64,000 nucleotides of DNA from an uncultured Lachnospiraceae bacterium (GTDB taxonomy: Bacteria > Bacillota > Clostridia > Lachnospirales > Lachnospiraceae), in the NCBI GenBank assembly GCA_910578085.1, contig CAJTPM010000002.1, forward strand, positions 62,001-126,000, written 5' to 3'. The notes beneath the pieces are model-generated. The model had not been told where the DNA came from. It saw nothing but the letters and a program-made list of their open reading frames with translations, and ran no database searches. This document shows, in pieces, positions 8,431-16,118 of the stretch. The translations under genes were made by a program, and so were the position numbers. How positions within the stretch are numbered: position 1 is the stretch's first letter; the number at the start of each line of letters is the position of its first letter.

Positions 8431-8731
8431 CTACCTGTTTGGTGTGTGGGATCTGCTAAGCGGAAAGGAAATGGAAGGATATGCGCGCCTGGAAGAATGC
8501 GTGAGACACAATTCCGACTACATGGGAAAATACCTGAAGGAGTTCCCGGGTGCCTGCAATGATCCGAGAGACGCCATGGCGGTGATGTACCGCAATGCGC
8601 AGCTGTTTCTTGGGACAAAGGAGATTCCGGAGGCGGAGAAACGGCGGGATCAGATTCAGGAGACTTATGAGGAGGTGTGCCGGTTCATGCGGTATTATCA
8701 CGGTCTGGCAAAAAAGACGGAGAGGGGCTGA
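8378..8731 (+). CDS. Hypothetical protein, probable C-terminal part of the preceding frameshifted gene
   Basis: The frame opens with TTG at 8378, inside the previous gene and without its own ribosome binding site. It then gives an acidic helical sequence: WRADDYLFGVWDLLSGKEME, followed by LEECVRHNSDYMGKYLKEFP. It reads naturally as the second half of the gene at 7804. If translated alone it would be about 117 residues. No known domain recognised. Confidence 0.45.
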   Translation: MCGNLDQGGKEDPWRADDYLFGVWDLLSGKEMEGYARLEECVRHNSDYMGKYLKEFPGACNDPRDAMAVMYRNAQLFLGTKEIPEAEKRRDQIQETYEEVCRFMRYYHGLAKKTERG

Positions 8732-8748
8732 GAACAGAGGAAATTGTG

Positions 8749-9120
8749 ATGATAGAAGAGAAAATGGAAGAGAGAAAAGTACAGCTTGACAAGGTGCGCA
8801 GGGCATTCCGGACTCCGAATCTGCGAGGCTGGATCCCCAGATATCTTCTGACAATACTGGAACAGGGAGACGCCATCGTTCACCATCATTTCTCCTATCA
8901 GACGGAATGGCAGAGGCTGTGGATGGAATTTTTGTACCTGTTCTGTGGATTTGAGGATCAGACGTTTCTGCATATGGAGCACAAGACGAAAAAGTTGAAA
9001 CAGCAGTGTCAGGCCATCTGTGAACGGCTTTCTGAACCAGATTATGAGAAGCTGGAACTGGAAAAAGCATTGAGAGCCTGTGCCCTGTTGCCGTCAAAAA
9101 AGGAAATGACGGACAAATAG
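8749..9120 (+). CDS. Hypothetical small helical protein
   Basis: A 123-residue protein, mostly helical, with Arg/Lys- and Glu-rich faces (MIEEKMEERKVQLDKVRRAF at the N-terminus). ATG 8749 is chosen; the frame is open upstream to a GTG at 8677, but that part overlaps the previous gene and reads poorly. WMEFLYLFCGFEDQTFLHME near residue 65 is the most distinctive stretch. No membrane segment or family recognised. It lies 17 bases after the preceding frame, so it is probably co-transcribed. Confidence 0.5.
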   Translation: MIEEKMEERKVQLDKVRRAFRTPNLRGWIPRYLLTILEQGDAIVHHHFSYQTEWQRLWMEFLYLFCGFEDQTFLHMEHKTKKLKQQCQAICERLSEPDYEKLELEKALRACALLPSKKEMTDK

Positions 9121-9122
9121 CA

Positions 9123-9272
9123 GATGAAAATGGGGAGGCGATTTCCGACATAATCTTCTCCGGGCAGGGGAGGATCGGGCTTGTGCATCAGGAGGAACTG
9201 CCGGCGCGCTTTGTGGCTACTGCAATGGCAGCATTCCAGGGTATCATCGGGAAAGGTAAAAAGAAAGAATGA
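9123..9272 (+). pseudogene. Remnant tail of an unidentified gene
   Basis: A start-less open frame of 49 codons with coding-like composition: ISDIIFSGQGRIGLVHQEEL, then PARFVATAMAAFQGIIGKGK. The stretch from here to 9422 holds no complete gene. It resembles the C-terminal end of a larger protein whose front has been lost. Confidence 0.35.
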
Positions 9273-9422
9273 AAGACCGTTTTAAAGTAATCGGATATTA
9301 TATATGCGAAATAAATGATACTCCCAGATGGCTGCAGGAGATCAGCGGGTGGAATGGATTCCCTGCAGGATTGGGGTGTATGAGCGATCTGCAGAGTTTG
9401 ATCTACTGACAGGAGGCGGAAG

Positions 9423-10034
9423 ATGGGTAAGACTGGAACAACAGAAAAAGCAGGACAGCCCGCATGGGCAAAGCGCATCTTAAAATTGCTGGAGCAGGCA
9501 AAGGCGAAAGATCCGGATCTTATGAGATTTGGAGCATACAGCCACAAGTATAAGCTGTCTGCGCCCGCCAGTGAGGAGACGATACAAAAATTTGAGGAGC
9601 AGGAGGGAATACGCCTGCCGGAAGAATACCGGGATTTTCTGCTTTTTGTGGGAAATGGCGGCGCAGGCCCTTATTATGGGCTTTATGGGGTGGAGGTAGA
9701 GAAAAAGGAGCTTCACGATTCTCATGGCTCCCGCCTCTACCGCGTTCAGGAAGAGCCGGTGATCTATCCGAAGATGAGCGATGAGGAGTGGGACAGGGTG
9801 GCCGATCCAAATGGTATGCCGGGCACTGGCAGGCGGAAGGGGGAAGAGAGGCATCCCTATGTGGGAGTCCTGCCCATCGGAAGCCAGGGCTGTACCCTTA
9901 TGACGGGGATCATGCTCGCAGGGCCGTACCGGGGACAGGTGGTTTATTATGATGAGGATCTCTGCGGTCAGCCGTTTTTTGTGCGGGAAAAGGGATTTCT
10001 TAAGTGGTATGAACGGTGGTTGCGGGAAGGCTGA
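9423..10034 (+). CDS. SMI1/KNR4 family protein
   Basis: A 203-residue SMI1/KNR4 (SUKH) superfamily protein; in bacteria most members are immunity proteins that neutralise polymorphic or contact-dependent toxins by direct binding. Diagnostic are IQKFEEQEGIRLPEEYRDFL at about residues 54–73, then FVGNGGAGPYYGLYGV, and later YVGVLPIGSQGCTLMTGIML. GGAGG lies just ahead of the ATG. The protein ends a few residues after the fold (WYERWLREG) because of a TGA at 10032; longer relatives carry a C-terminal extension, and coding-like sequence does continue in another frame. No toxin gene was seen nearby, as is common for orphan immunity arrays. Confidence 0.85.
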   Translation: MGKTGTTEKAGQPAWAKRILKLLEQAKAKDPDLMRFGAYSHKYKLSAPASEETIQKFEEQEGIRLPEEYRDFLLFVGNGGAGPYYGLYGVEVEKKELHDSHGSRLYRVQEEPVIYPKMSDEEWDRVADPNGMPGTGRRKGEERHPYVGVLPIGSQGCTLMTGIMLAGPYRGQVVYYDEDLCGQPFFVREKGFLKWYERWLREG

Positions 10035-10420
10035 GGGAAACCCTGAACCGTGAAGATCTGGACAGGAATGACAGGATCTCGCTGTTTCACTGTATTCGGA
10101 ATCTGAAGGGGAAAGAGGAGGTACTGGATTACTTTCTGGAGTATTTGCCCACAGAAGAAAATCCCACTATGCTGATCTATGCTGTCTGGTGTACGGAAGG
10201 CGTGAGGAACCGGCAGCTGCAGGAACTGTATGTGCGGCTGATGGATAAATACAGAACCAATGAAAATACGAAATTTGGCTATAAAGGCAGCCAGATGGTC
10301 TTAAGGGGCGGCGCCTGTATGGGGGCCAGCAGGCCGGAGGGACAGCTAATGAGCAACCTGATGCGGCAGTTTGAGTATTTTGGCCTGGATTACCGGGGAG
10401 GCTTTCAGCTTCTGATGGAT
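9869..10420 (+). repeat. Duplicated segments A and B (separated copies)
   Basis: Segment A is 9869–9922 and segment B is 10354–10420. Both recur fused at 7011–7131. The spacing difference of about 430 bases shows that one locus arose by duplication plus deletion. Confidence 0.75.
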
Positions 10421-10480
10421 GAGGGCAGGTGGAAGGAGTGGAAACGGCAGAAGGGATTTGGGGCAGGCTTTTTATCATAG
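10016..10480 (+). pseudogene. Out-of-frame continuation of the SMI1/KNR4 gene or a fragment of another gene
   Basis: A 154-codon frame that overlaps the end of the SMI1/KNR4 gene and opens with GTG without a ribosome binding site. It starts coding-like at LRETLNREDLDRNDRISLFH and contains LMRQFEYFGLDYRGGFQLLM, the segment duplicated at 7.07 kb. The best reading is the C-terminal extension of the SMI1-like gene, cut off by a frameshift near 10025. An independent gene is less likely. Confidence 0.5.
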
Positions 10481-10534
10481 GGTGCATTAGCATCAGCACC
10501 ATCAGAAAAATATAGTGTAAAGGCAAAGATCTTC

Positions 10535-10543
10535 TGCTATAAT
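10535..10543 (+). promoter_or_regulatory. Extended -10 promoter of the toxin–antitoxin pair
   Basis: TGC followed by a perfect TATAAT (10538–10543) is an extended -10 element, 27 bases before the antitoxin ATG. No good -35 hexamer is found at the right distance, as is common for extended -10 promoters. Confidence 0.55.
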
Positions 10544-10569
10544 AAAGATAAAAAATTTAAGAGGAGAGA

Positions 10570-10818
10570 ATGACTATGACATTGATGCAGGAACAGGCAA
10601 TGGATCTGATAAAGAAGATGCCGGATGAAAAAATATATTATCTGATAAATTTGTTGAGTGATCTGGTTGAAACAACACCAATTTATAAAAATGAGCCAAC
10701 GAATGCTCAAAAGGCATATAAAAATTTGCAGAAATTCAGACACAGAGGTACTGTTGAGAGGGATTACAAGGCAGAATTATATTCTGCATTGGAGGAAAAG
10801 TATGGTAGTATTGATTGA
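10570..10818 (+). CDS. Antitoxin-like protein of a VapBC-type pair
   Basis: An 82-residue acidic protein immediately upstream of, and overlapping by 17 bases, a PIN-domain gene. The N-terminal part (MDLIKKMPDEKIYYLINLLS) is helical and resembles the short N-terminal helices of Clostridia antitoxins paired with PIN toxins; the C-terminal part (KFRHRGTVERDYKAELYSAL) would bind the toxin. GAGGAG lies just ahead of the ATG. It is expected to bind the toxin and repress the shared promoter. The exact DNA-binding fold could not be recognised. Confidence 0.7.
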   Translation: MTMTLMQEQAMDLIKKMPDEKIYYLINLLSDLVETTPIYKNEPTNAQKAYKNLQKFRHRGTVERDYKAELYSALEEKYGSID

Positions 10819-11218
10819 TACAAATGTGTTGTTGGATTTTTTACTTGGAAGAGAACCGTACTTTAGCAATGCCGATAGAATTATTAAGCTTTGCGCGGAG
10901 CAGAAAATTCAGGGATTTATGGCAGCACATTCCATTCCAAATATGTTTTACATCTTGCGGAAGGATATGTCGGAAGAAACAAGAAGAGAGGTGTTGCTTA
11001 ACCTGTGTGATATTTTAGCGATAGAAGCGATTGATTCTGTCAAAATAATAGCTGCATTGAAAGACAGTGCATTTAGGGATTTGGAAGATTGTTTGCAAAG
11101 CGATTGTGCAGGGAAGATAAAAGCGGACTACATTGTAACCCGTAATATGAAAGATTTTGAAATTTCAGAAATCCCGGCTGTCTTGCCTGAGGATTTTTTG
11201 AAACTGATACAGCACTGA
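10802..11218 (+). CDS. PIN-domain ribonuclease toxin, VapC-like
   Basis: A 138-residue PIN-domain endoribonuclease, the toxin half of a type II toxin–antitoxin pair. It starts MVVLIDTNVLLDF, whose first acidic residue (Asp6) is the canonical PIN metal ligand. A central acidic position falls in RDLEDCLQ, and the conserved tail region ADYIVTRNMKDFE carries the later acidic residues. ATG 10802 is chosen because it gives the standard PIN start; the frame is open much further upstream but only as antisense to the antitoxin frame. Translation is probably coupled to the antitoxin through the 17-base overlap. Length is normal, so the toxin is probably intact. Confidence 0.85.
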   Translation: MVVLIDTNVLLDFLLGREPYFSNADRIIKLCAEQKIQGFMAAHSIPNMFYILRKDMSEETRREVLLNLCDILAIEAIDSVKIIAALKDSAFRDLEDCLQSDCAGKIKADYIVTRNMKDFEISEIPAVLPEDFLKLIQH

Positions 11219-11446
11219 CCTGTTCGTATAAAAATGGACGGTTTTAGGACATCTTCAAATGGAGACCGTGGTAGGGGTAAGGATTTATCTGATCAGATAA
11301 ATGTCTGCTGCATACCATGCAGAAAGGCAGCGAGACGAATGACTTTGTTTCGCTGTCTATTTGAGTACACTCAGTATGGGCGCACGTAAAAAAGCTGGTT
11401 GTTGATGTGATTTATTGTCTGAAAATGGGAAAAGCGGTGAATATTC

Positions 11447-11680
11447 ATGAAAATTGCTCTTAATAATGATAATCAGGAAATTGAACTGGCTATAAAGGGA
11501 TATGAAGTTACCGCGCCGGCAAAAAGCTATTGGGATAATAACTGACTGGTGCTTTCCTGCCGGTTTACTGAGGGTGGTAAATCTATGTATGGGGAATTTC
11601 CATGTTTTATGACGATGGAAGAGATCTCTGTGAAAATGGATGCTTCCGTGGAGGACTTAACGAAACTTCCGGATAGTTAA
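11447..11680 (+). pseudogene. WapI-like immunity gene with in-frame TGA
   Basis: ATG 11447 opens a 77-codon frame interrupted by one TGA at 11543–11545. Before it the sequence reads GYEVTAPAKSYWDNN and after it LVLSCRFTEGGKSMYGEFPC. This resembles the WapI-type immunity fold, where the conserved pattern is D-x-N-W-L; the TGA sits exactly at the expected Trp, so a TGG-to-TGA change is the simplest explanation. No strong ribosome binding site is present. The 230 bases before it (11219–11446) hold no recognisable gene. Confidence 0.5.
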
Positions 11681-11726
11681 TGCATGGTGGACAAATAAAT
11701 AAATCGAGAGTTGAGGAAGGGAAAGA

Positions 11727-12101
11727 ATGAAACGAGAATTAGGAATTGCAAGGTGCGGGCTTGCCTGCTGCCTGTGTTCAGAAAATGAAAAATGTAATGG
11801 CTGCTTTTCGGATAACTGTCCTGACTACACCCAATGCGAAAACAGAAAATGTTCCATGGAAAGGGAGCTTCCAGGCTGTTATGCCTGTGAAATGGATTGC
11901 AAAAGAGGTTTGCTGAACAAGATCAAGCCATATGGATTTACATTATTTATAAAAAGATATGGGATAGAAAATCTTCTTGACTGCCTTGAAGAAAATGAAA
12001 AGAGAGGAATCCTGTATCATCGTAAAGGAATTATTGGCGATTATGATGATTTTGACGATGTGGAAAAGCTGATAGAATTTATTAAGACGGGGAAACGCTA
12101 A
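11727..12101 (+). CDS. DUF3795-type cysteine-rich protein
   Basis: A 124-residue protein with a Cys-rich N-terminal half: ARCGLACCLCSENEKCNGCF, then NRKCSMERELPGCYACEMDC. This spacing is typical of DUF3795, thought to bind zinc or an iron–sulfur centre; function unknown. The C-terminal half is Cys-free and helical. AGGAAGGGAAAG precedes the ATG. A second DUF3795 gene follows 28 bases later on the same strand, so the two probably form a small operon. Confidence 0.75.
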   Translation: MKRELGIARCGLACCLCSENEKCNGCFSDNCPDYTQCENRKCSMERELPGCYACEMDCKRGLLNKIKPYGFTLFIKRYGIENLLDCLEENEKRGILYHRKGIIGDYDDFDDVEKLIEFIKTGKR

Positions 12102-12129
12102 CTTAGGATTTATAGGGAGGTACATAACC

Positions 12130-12462
12130 ATGAGAAATATGATTGCATACTGTGGGCTGGATTGCGGGAAATGCGATGCATATCTCGCAACAATCAATGA
12201 CGACCAGGCGTTGCGTGAGAAAACTGCAAAACTATGGGCCGAGTTAAATAATGCCCCCATTCTGCCTGAACATATCAATTGTGAAGGATGTCGTGTTGAT
12301 GGAATGAAAACTGTATTCTGCGATAGCCTTTGCGGAATTCGTCAGTGTGCATTGAAAAAAGATGTGGAAACATGTGGTGACTGCCCAGACATGGAAAGCT
12401 GTCAGACTGTTGGAGAGATCATCTCAAATAACCCAGACACCCTAAAAAATCTGAGAGGGTAG
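12130..12462 (+). CDS. DUF3795-type cysteine-rich protein
   Basis: A 110-residue protein with the DUF3795 pattern: MIAYCGLDCGKCDAYLATIN at the start, HINCEGCRVDG in the middle, and DSLCGIRQCALKKDVETCGD towards the end. The cysteine pairs suggest a metal or cluster site. GGGAGG lies nine bases ahead of the ATG. It shares general architecture but little sequence with the preceding gene. No function is established for the family. Confidence 0.78.
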   Translation: MRNMIAYCGLDCGKCDAYLATINDDQALREKTAKLWAELNNAPILPEHINCEGCRVDGMKTVFCDSLCGIRQCALKKDVETCGDCPDMESCQTVGEIISNNPDTLKNLRG

Positions 12463-12468
12463 ACTGCT

Positions 12469-12696
12469 TTGCCCCGAAAACTTTCAAAGGAGATATCAAA
12501 GTTCATGGGACATGCGAAAGAACTCATAACAATGGATGTTTACGCCGATAATAGAGGTATTATAGCGGATGGGGTGCCGGAGATTGAGGAATACATGAAA
12601 GAAGTACTGTCAAATCTGGAAGAAATAGAACGCTTTAAAATGGAGTGGTTGGAGATTGTGATGGATGTAACAGAATATCTTCCGACTGCAGGGTAA
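12469..12696 (+). pseudogene. Tyrosine recombinase C-terminal remnant with internal deletion
   Basis: Opens with TTG and reads SKFMGHAKELITMDVYADNR, the box containing the catalytic His and nucleophilic Tyr of a phage-type tyrosine recombinase. The same stretch occurs at about 28.77–28.85 kb. The first bases here, CTTTGCCCCGAAAACTTT, match an upstream part of that other integrase (near 28.45 kb), so about 300 bases between them were deleted. The fragment keeps a natural-looking C-terminus (EYMKEVLSNLEEIERFKMEW) that the other copy has lost. It is a scar of an integrated element. Confidence 0.7.
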
Positions 12697-12919
12697 AAAG
12701 ATAAAAGAACGAAAGAAATTATGAATCATAAAGAGGATTATATGAATGCTTTGACTGTGATGGGATATATAAACAAAAGGAAATCCAAAGAAAATGATTA
12801 AATAAAAATAGTTTAGGGTAATTCGCTAGAAGAACTTGGAATGGATATATCTAATTTGGAGAAAACAAGAAGCAGAAGAGATTACAACCGATATGAGGTA
12901 GGATATGGGAGTGTCCGTC

Positions 12920-13066
12920 ATGGAATTTCTATACGATTTCCCGGTGTGGGCACTGTTGATGTACATTGTCCTGGTGCTGCTTGTGACCAATGGGATTTAT
13001 ATGCTGGTTTCTAAGAAAATCAGGGATGATGTCATTGTAGAAGCGATTAAGGACGATACAGTATAG
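12920..13066 (+). CDS. Small single-span membrane protein
   Basis: A 48-residue peptide with one hydrophobic segment (WALLMYIVLVLLVTNGIYML) followed by a charged tail (KKIRDDVIVEAIKDD). GGGAG lies eight bases ahead of ATG 12920; an in-frame ATG at 12905 would add five residues. It sits 44 bases before the flavin oxidoreductase on the same strand and may be co-transcribed. Possible roles are membrane anchor or partner of that enzyme; no family recognised. Confidence 0.5.
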   Translation: MEFLYDFPVWALLMYIVLVLLVTNGIYMLVSKKIRDDVIVEAIKDDTV

Positions 13067-13110
13067 GAACCATTGCGGTAATAGGAAACAGCGGAAAGGA
13101 AGATATACGG

Positions 13111-14208
13111 ATGTATGACGTGATAGTGGTCGGGGCGGGGCCTGCGGGATGCACGGCTGCCAAGACTTTAGCGGAAAAAGGCTATAAGGTTCTCCTGGTG
13201 GAAAAATTCAAGATGCCCAGGTACAAGTCCTGTTCGGGCGTGCTGATAAAGAAATCAATGGAGCTTGTAAAGAATTATTTCGGGGAGGCCGTGCCGGAGT
13301 CCGCCATGTGTACCCCGACAGATAACAGGGGCATGGTATTCACAAATGACACGGGGAAGGAATACCGTTTCGAGCAGGAAGGGCTTAATGTATGGCGCAG
13401 CCATTTTGACGGGTGGCTTGCGGGGAAAGCAAAGGAGAGCGGCGCAGAGGTCATGGACGGCGTGGCGGCTCTTTCCTGCACGGAAAAGGACGGGTTTGTG
13501 GAAGTCTGTCTGCATGGGCAGAAGAATTTTACAGAGGGCACAAGGTATGTCATTGACTGCGAGGGAGTTGTCGGGACATTAAAACGGCAATATGCACGGC
13601 AATATGCACGGCAATATGCACGGCAATATGCACGGCAATATGCACGGCAATATGCCGGGAAGATTACTGGGGAAGTTCCCGGATACATAACCACATACCA
13701 GACCTTTAACGAGGGCAGCATAGATTTAGACCCGCATTACTTCTATGCGTACCTGCAGCCGGAGCTTTCGGAATATGACGCATGGTTCAACGTGAAGGAT
13801 GGCCTGCTGGTGCTTGGAGTGTCCGTGAAGGATATGGATAAAATCGGTCATTATTATGGGCGATTCATTGCCTATATGGAGAAAAAGCACCATCTGCGGA
13901 TCAGCAGGCAGACGAGAGAGGAGAAGTGGCTGATGCCGCATATCCGTCCGGGATGCCATGTGGACTACGGCGTGGGGCGCATCCTTTTTGCAGGGGAGGT
14001 TGCTGGGTTCTTAAACCCGATGGGCGAGGGCATATCTGCCGGGATGGAGAGCGGGTACTGCGTTGCTGGTGCAGCCATGGAACATTTCGATAACCCGGAA
14101 ACAGTCCGGGAGGCATACAGGCAAAGTACGGAAAATCTGAAATCCTATATGCAGCGCCAGTGGAGCCTTGTGGGGGGAATGGCTGGCACGTTCAGAGAGA
14201 TGGAATGA
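13111..14208 (+). CDS. FAD-dependent oxidoreductase, geranylgeranyl reductase-like
   Basis: A 365-residue flavoprotein of the geranylgeranyl reductase/halogenase-like group. The N-terminal dinucleotide motif VVGAGPAGCTAAKTLAEKG (6–24) binds FAD; the family pattern PRYKSCSGVL follows near residue 36; a second FAD motif, RILFAGEVAGFLNPMGEGIS, lies in the C-terminal third. It probably reduces an isoprenoid or lipid double bond. Odd feature: residues 159–182 are six tandem RQYA units encoded by a 12-bp DNA repeat directly after VVGTLK, in the middle of the substrate domain. The repeat keeps the frame. Neighbours are a 48-residue membrane peptide upstream and a BceRS regulator downstream. Substrate unknown. 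Confidence 0.8.
   Translation: MYDVIVVGAGPAGCTAAKTLAEKGYKVLLVEKFKMPRYKSCSGVLIKKSMELVKNYFGEAVPESAMCTPTDNRGMVFTNDTGKEYRFEQEGLNVWRSHFDGWLAGKAKESGAEVMDGVAALSCTEKDGFVEVCLHGQKNFTEGTRYVIDCEGVVGTLKRQYARQYARQYARQYARQYARQYAGKITGEVPGYITTYQTFNEGSIDLDPHYFYAYLQPELSEYDAWFNVKDGLLVLGVSVKDMDKIGHYYGRFIAYMEKKHHLRISRQTREEKWLMPHIRPGCHVDYGVGRILFAGEVAGFLNPMGEGISAGMESGYCVAGAAMEHFDNPETVREAYRQSTENLKSYMQRQWSLVGGMAGTFREME
13585..13656 (+). repeat. 12-bp in-frame tandem repeat, six units (RQYA)
   Basis: The unit CGGCAATATGCA is repeated five times perfectly, with a sixth unit differing only at its last base (C for A). Each unit encodes Arg-Gln-Tyr-Ala, so gains or losses of units keep the frame. Identical units suggest recent expansion, probably by slipped-strand pairing. 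Confidence 0.95.
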
Positions 14209-14303
14209 ACGGGTAACAATGAAAAGGCTGGAACTGTCTGGTTGATACTAAAAGCAGTGGAGAAGCCGATTGCTGGCAGAGTAAAACAAGGGAGAGAGCG
14301 GAG

Positions 14304-14966
14304 ATGAAATTATTTATCATTGAGGACGAAGTTCCTATTCGGAAAGAGTTAACACATTTTTTTGAAAAATATGGTTTTCAATGTGAGAGCAGTGACGATT
14401 TTCATGATATAGCACAGCTTGCGCTTGCTTCCGGGGCAGACCTGATTCTGCTGGACATCAACCTGCCTTACCAGGACGGATTCCAGGTGTGCCGGGAAAT
14501 CCGGCAAAGCTCCCATGTCCCTATCATTGTGCTTACCAGCAGGAACACAGACTTTGACGAATTGATGAGCCTGAATATCGGTGCGGATGATTTTGTATCC
14601 AAGCCATACAATGCACAGGTGCTGCTGGCACGGATACAGAAACTTCTTTCAAGGGCTGGCGGAGCACAGGACAGCGTGGTGCTTATCCATAAGGGGCTGA
14701 CTTTGCATTTATTAAAGGCAGAGATCAGCCATAATGGTCAGAATAAGAAACTTACAAAGAATGAAATGGGAATTTTGCGCCTGCTGATGGTAAATAAGGG
14801 GAATATCATTCCACGGGATGCCATTATTGATGACCTATGGCAGAGCGAAGAATTCATTGATGAAAATACGCTCAATGTAAATATTGTCCGCCTGCGGAAG
14901 ACACTGGCAGAAATAGGACTTCCTGATTATCTGGAAACAAAGCGTGGATTGGGGTATCTTGTATGA
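14304..14966 (+). CDS. OmpR-family response regulator, BceR-like
   Basis: A 220-residue DNA-binding response regulator. The receiver domain (1–115) has the acidic pair EDE near residue 8, the phosphoacceptor Asp51 (LILLDINLP), Thr/Ser at VLTS and the lysine in SKPYN. The C-terminal winged helix ends in the usual NTLNVNIVRLRKTL … RGLGYLV. It overlaps the kinase gene by four bases. With that kinase and the ABC transporter downstream it forms a Bce-type module, which in Firmicutes senses and resists peptide antibiotics such as bacitracin. Confidence 0.92.
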   Translation: MKLFIIEDEVPIRKELTHFFEKYGFQCESSDDFHDIAQLALASGADLILLDINLPYQDGFQVCREIRQSSHVPIIVLTSRNTDFDELMSLNIGADDFVSKPYNAQVLLARIQKLLSRAGGAQDSVVLIHKGLTLHLLKAEISHNGQNKKLTKNEMGILRLLMVNKGNIIPRDAIIDDLWQSEEFIDENTLNVNIVRLRKTLAEIGLPDYLETKRGLGYLV

Positions 14967-15979
14967 AAGTGAAGGATTACGCGGCAGACCATATTTTTTC
15001 TTTCCTTTGCCTGTCAGTGTCAGGGCTGCTCGTCTCCTCGCTGCTCTGGCTGATCGAAACGCCGATGGTTTTTATCCTCTTTGTGGAAAGCATTCTGTTT
15101 ACGGCTTTTGTATGCGCTTTTCTATATGATTACTGGCGCAGGAAGAAATATTATAACCAGTTATGGGAAATTCTGGACAGGCTGGAGGAAAAAACGCTGA
15201 TCGGGGAAATCCTTGTCCGCCCCGATTTTTTAGACGGGCAGATATTGGATGAGATACTCAGACGCTGTAACAAGTACCAAAATGACCGGCTGGCGGATGC
15301 GGAACAGAACAGGCAGGAATACCGAGAATACCTTGATTCATGGGTACATGAGATCAAGACGCCGATTGCTGCCGCCCGCCTGATCATTGAGAACCATAAA
15401 AATCCCACCACCCTGCGGATTGATGATGAACTGCGCAGGATAGACGGCTTTGTGGAACAGGTACTATATTATGCCCGCTCTGCGGCAGTGGAAAAAGATT
15501 TCAAGGTGGAAAAGACGACCTTGCAGGCTCTTGTAAATTCTGCCCTGAAGACTTATTCAAAGCCGCTGATCCAGGCGGGAGGCAGGCCTGTTTTCAGCGG
15601 ACTGGACATTCCTGTCTGTGCAGATATGAAAAGCTGTTCTTTTATCATCGGCCAGATTATTTCCAATTCGATTAAGTACCGTGCTGAGGACCTGCAGGTC
15701 TCGTTTTCGGCAGATGTGGAGCAGAATGCTGTCCGGCTGCTTATTTCGGACAATGGGATTGGCATATCCCCTGCGGATCTGTCCCGTGTTTTTGATAAAG
15801 GCTTCACTGGGGATAATGGACGCCGCTACTCCAAATCTACAGGAATCGGCCTGTACCTTTGTAAAAAGCTCTGCGGTAAAATGAACATTGGCATTACCAT
15901 CCAAAGTGAATTGGGGCAGGGGACGGCAGTCACTTTGTCTTTCCCACGGGAAAGCTACTTGCAGGAGGCGGGATTATGA
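14963..15979 (+). CDS. Sensor histidine kinase, BceS-like
   Basis: A 338-residue membrane kinase. Two membrane helices (about 13–31 and 36–55) are separated by only a few residues, the intramembrane-sensing layout of BceS kinases, which rely on the ABC transporter to detect the drug. The phosphoacceptor is His129 (SWVHEIKTPIAAA). ATP-binding boxes follow: IISNSIKYRAE, DNGIGISPADLSRVFDKGF and STGIGLYLCKKL. Start ATG overlaps the regulator stop. The stop codon lies inside the terminator hairpin. Confidence 0.9.
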   Translation: MKVKDYAADHIFSFLCLSVSGLLVSSLLWLIETPMVFILFVESILFTAFVCAFLYDYWRRKKYYNQLWEILDRLEEKTLIGEILVRPDFLDGQILDEILRRCNKYQNDRLADAEQNRQEYREYLDSWVHEIKTPIAAARLIIENHKNPTTLRIDDELRRIDGFVEQVLYYARSAAVEKDFKVEKTTLQALVNSALKTYSKPLIQAGGRPVFSGLDIPVCADMKSCSFIIGQIISNSIKYRAEDLQVSFSADVEQNAVRLLISDNGIGISPADLSRVFDKGFTGDNGRRYSKSTGIGLYLCKKLCGKMNIGITIQSELGQGTAVTLSFPRESYLQEAGL

Positions 15980-15990
15980 CCCGCCTTTTT
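15967..15990 (+). terminator. Terminator overlapping the end of the kinase gene
   Basis: GGCGGG (15967–15972) pairs with CCCGCC (15980–15985), with a seven-base loop carrying the TGA stop, and is followed by TTTTT. It separates the two-component genes from the transporter genes. Confidence 0.7.
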
Positions 15991-15995
15991 GCGCG

Positions 15996-16113
15996 CATAA
16001 GCAGAGTCAGGAGCCTTTCGGTTCGGGAACCATGCTTGCATGTGTTCCTGAACCGGAAGGCTTCTGACGAGCAACGCGAACGAGGGATGCGAAGCATCAC
16101 GAGTTTGCTTATG
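15996..16113 (+). repeat. Long imperfect palindromic element
   Basis: An inner 25-bp stem (16006–16030 with 16044–16068, three G·T wobbles and no other mismatch, 13-base loop) is followed by a small GATGC/GCATC hairpin. Everything is enclosed by CATAAGCA (15996) and TGCTTATG (16106–16113). There is no T-run. It looks like a dispersed palindromic intergenic repeat. Confidence 0.65.
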
Positions 16114-16118
16114 TTTCC

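Noticed and set aside
4960..11680. In-frame TGA codons as evidence for TGA read as tryptophan or selenocysteine
   Set aside because: Many intact genes in the window end in TGA, no SECIS-like hairpin was seen, and both affected genes lie in a region with other inactivating changes.
13585..13656. Short direct repeats reminiscent of a CRISPR array
   Set aside because: The 12-bp units are contiguous with no spacers, lie inside an open reading frame, and no cas genes are nearby.
16006..16068. Long hairpin as a transcription terminator
   Set aside because: No T-run follows on either strand, and a proper terminator already lies at 15967–15990.
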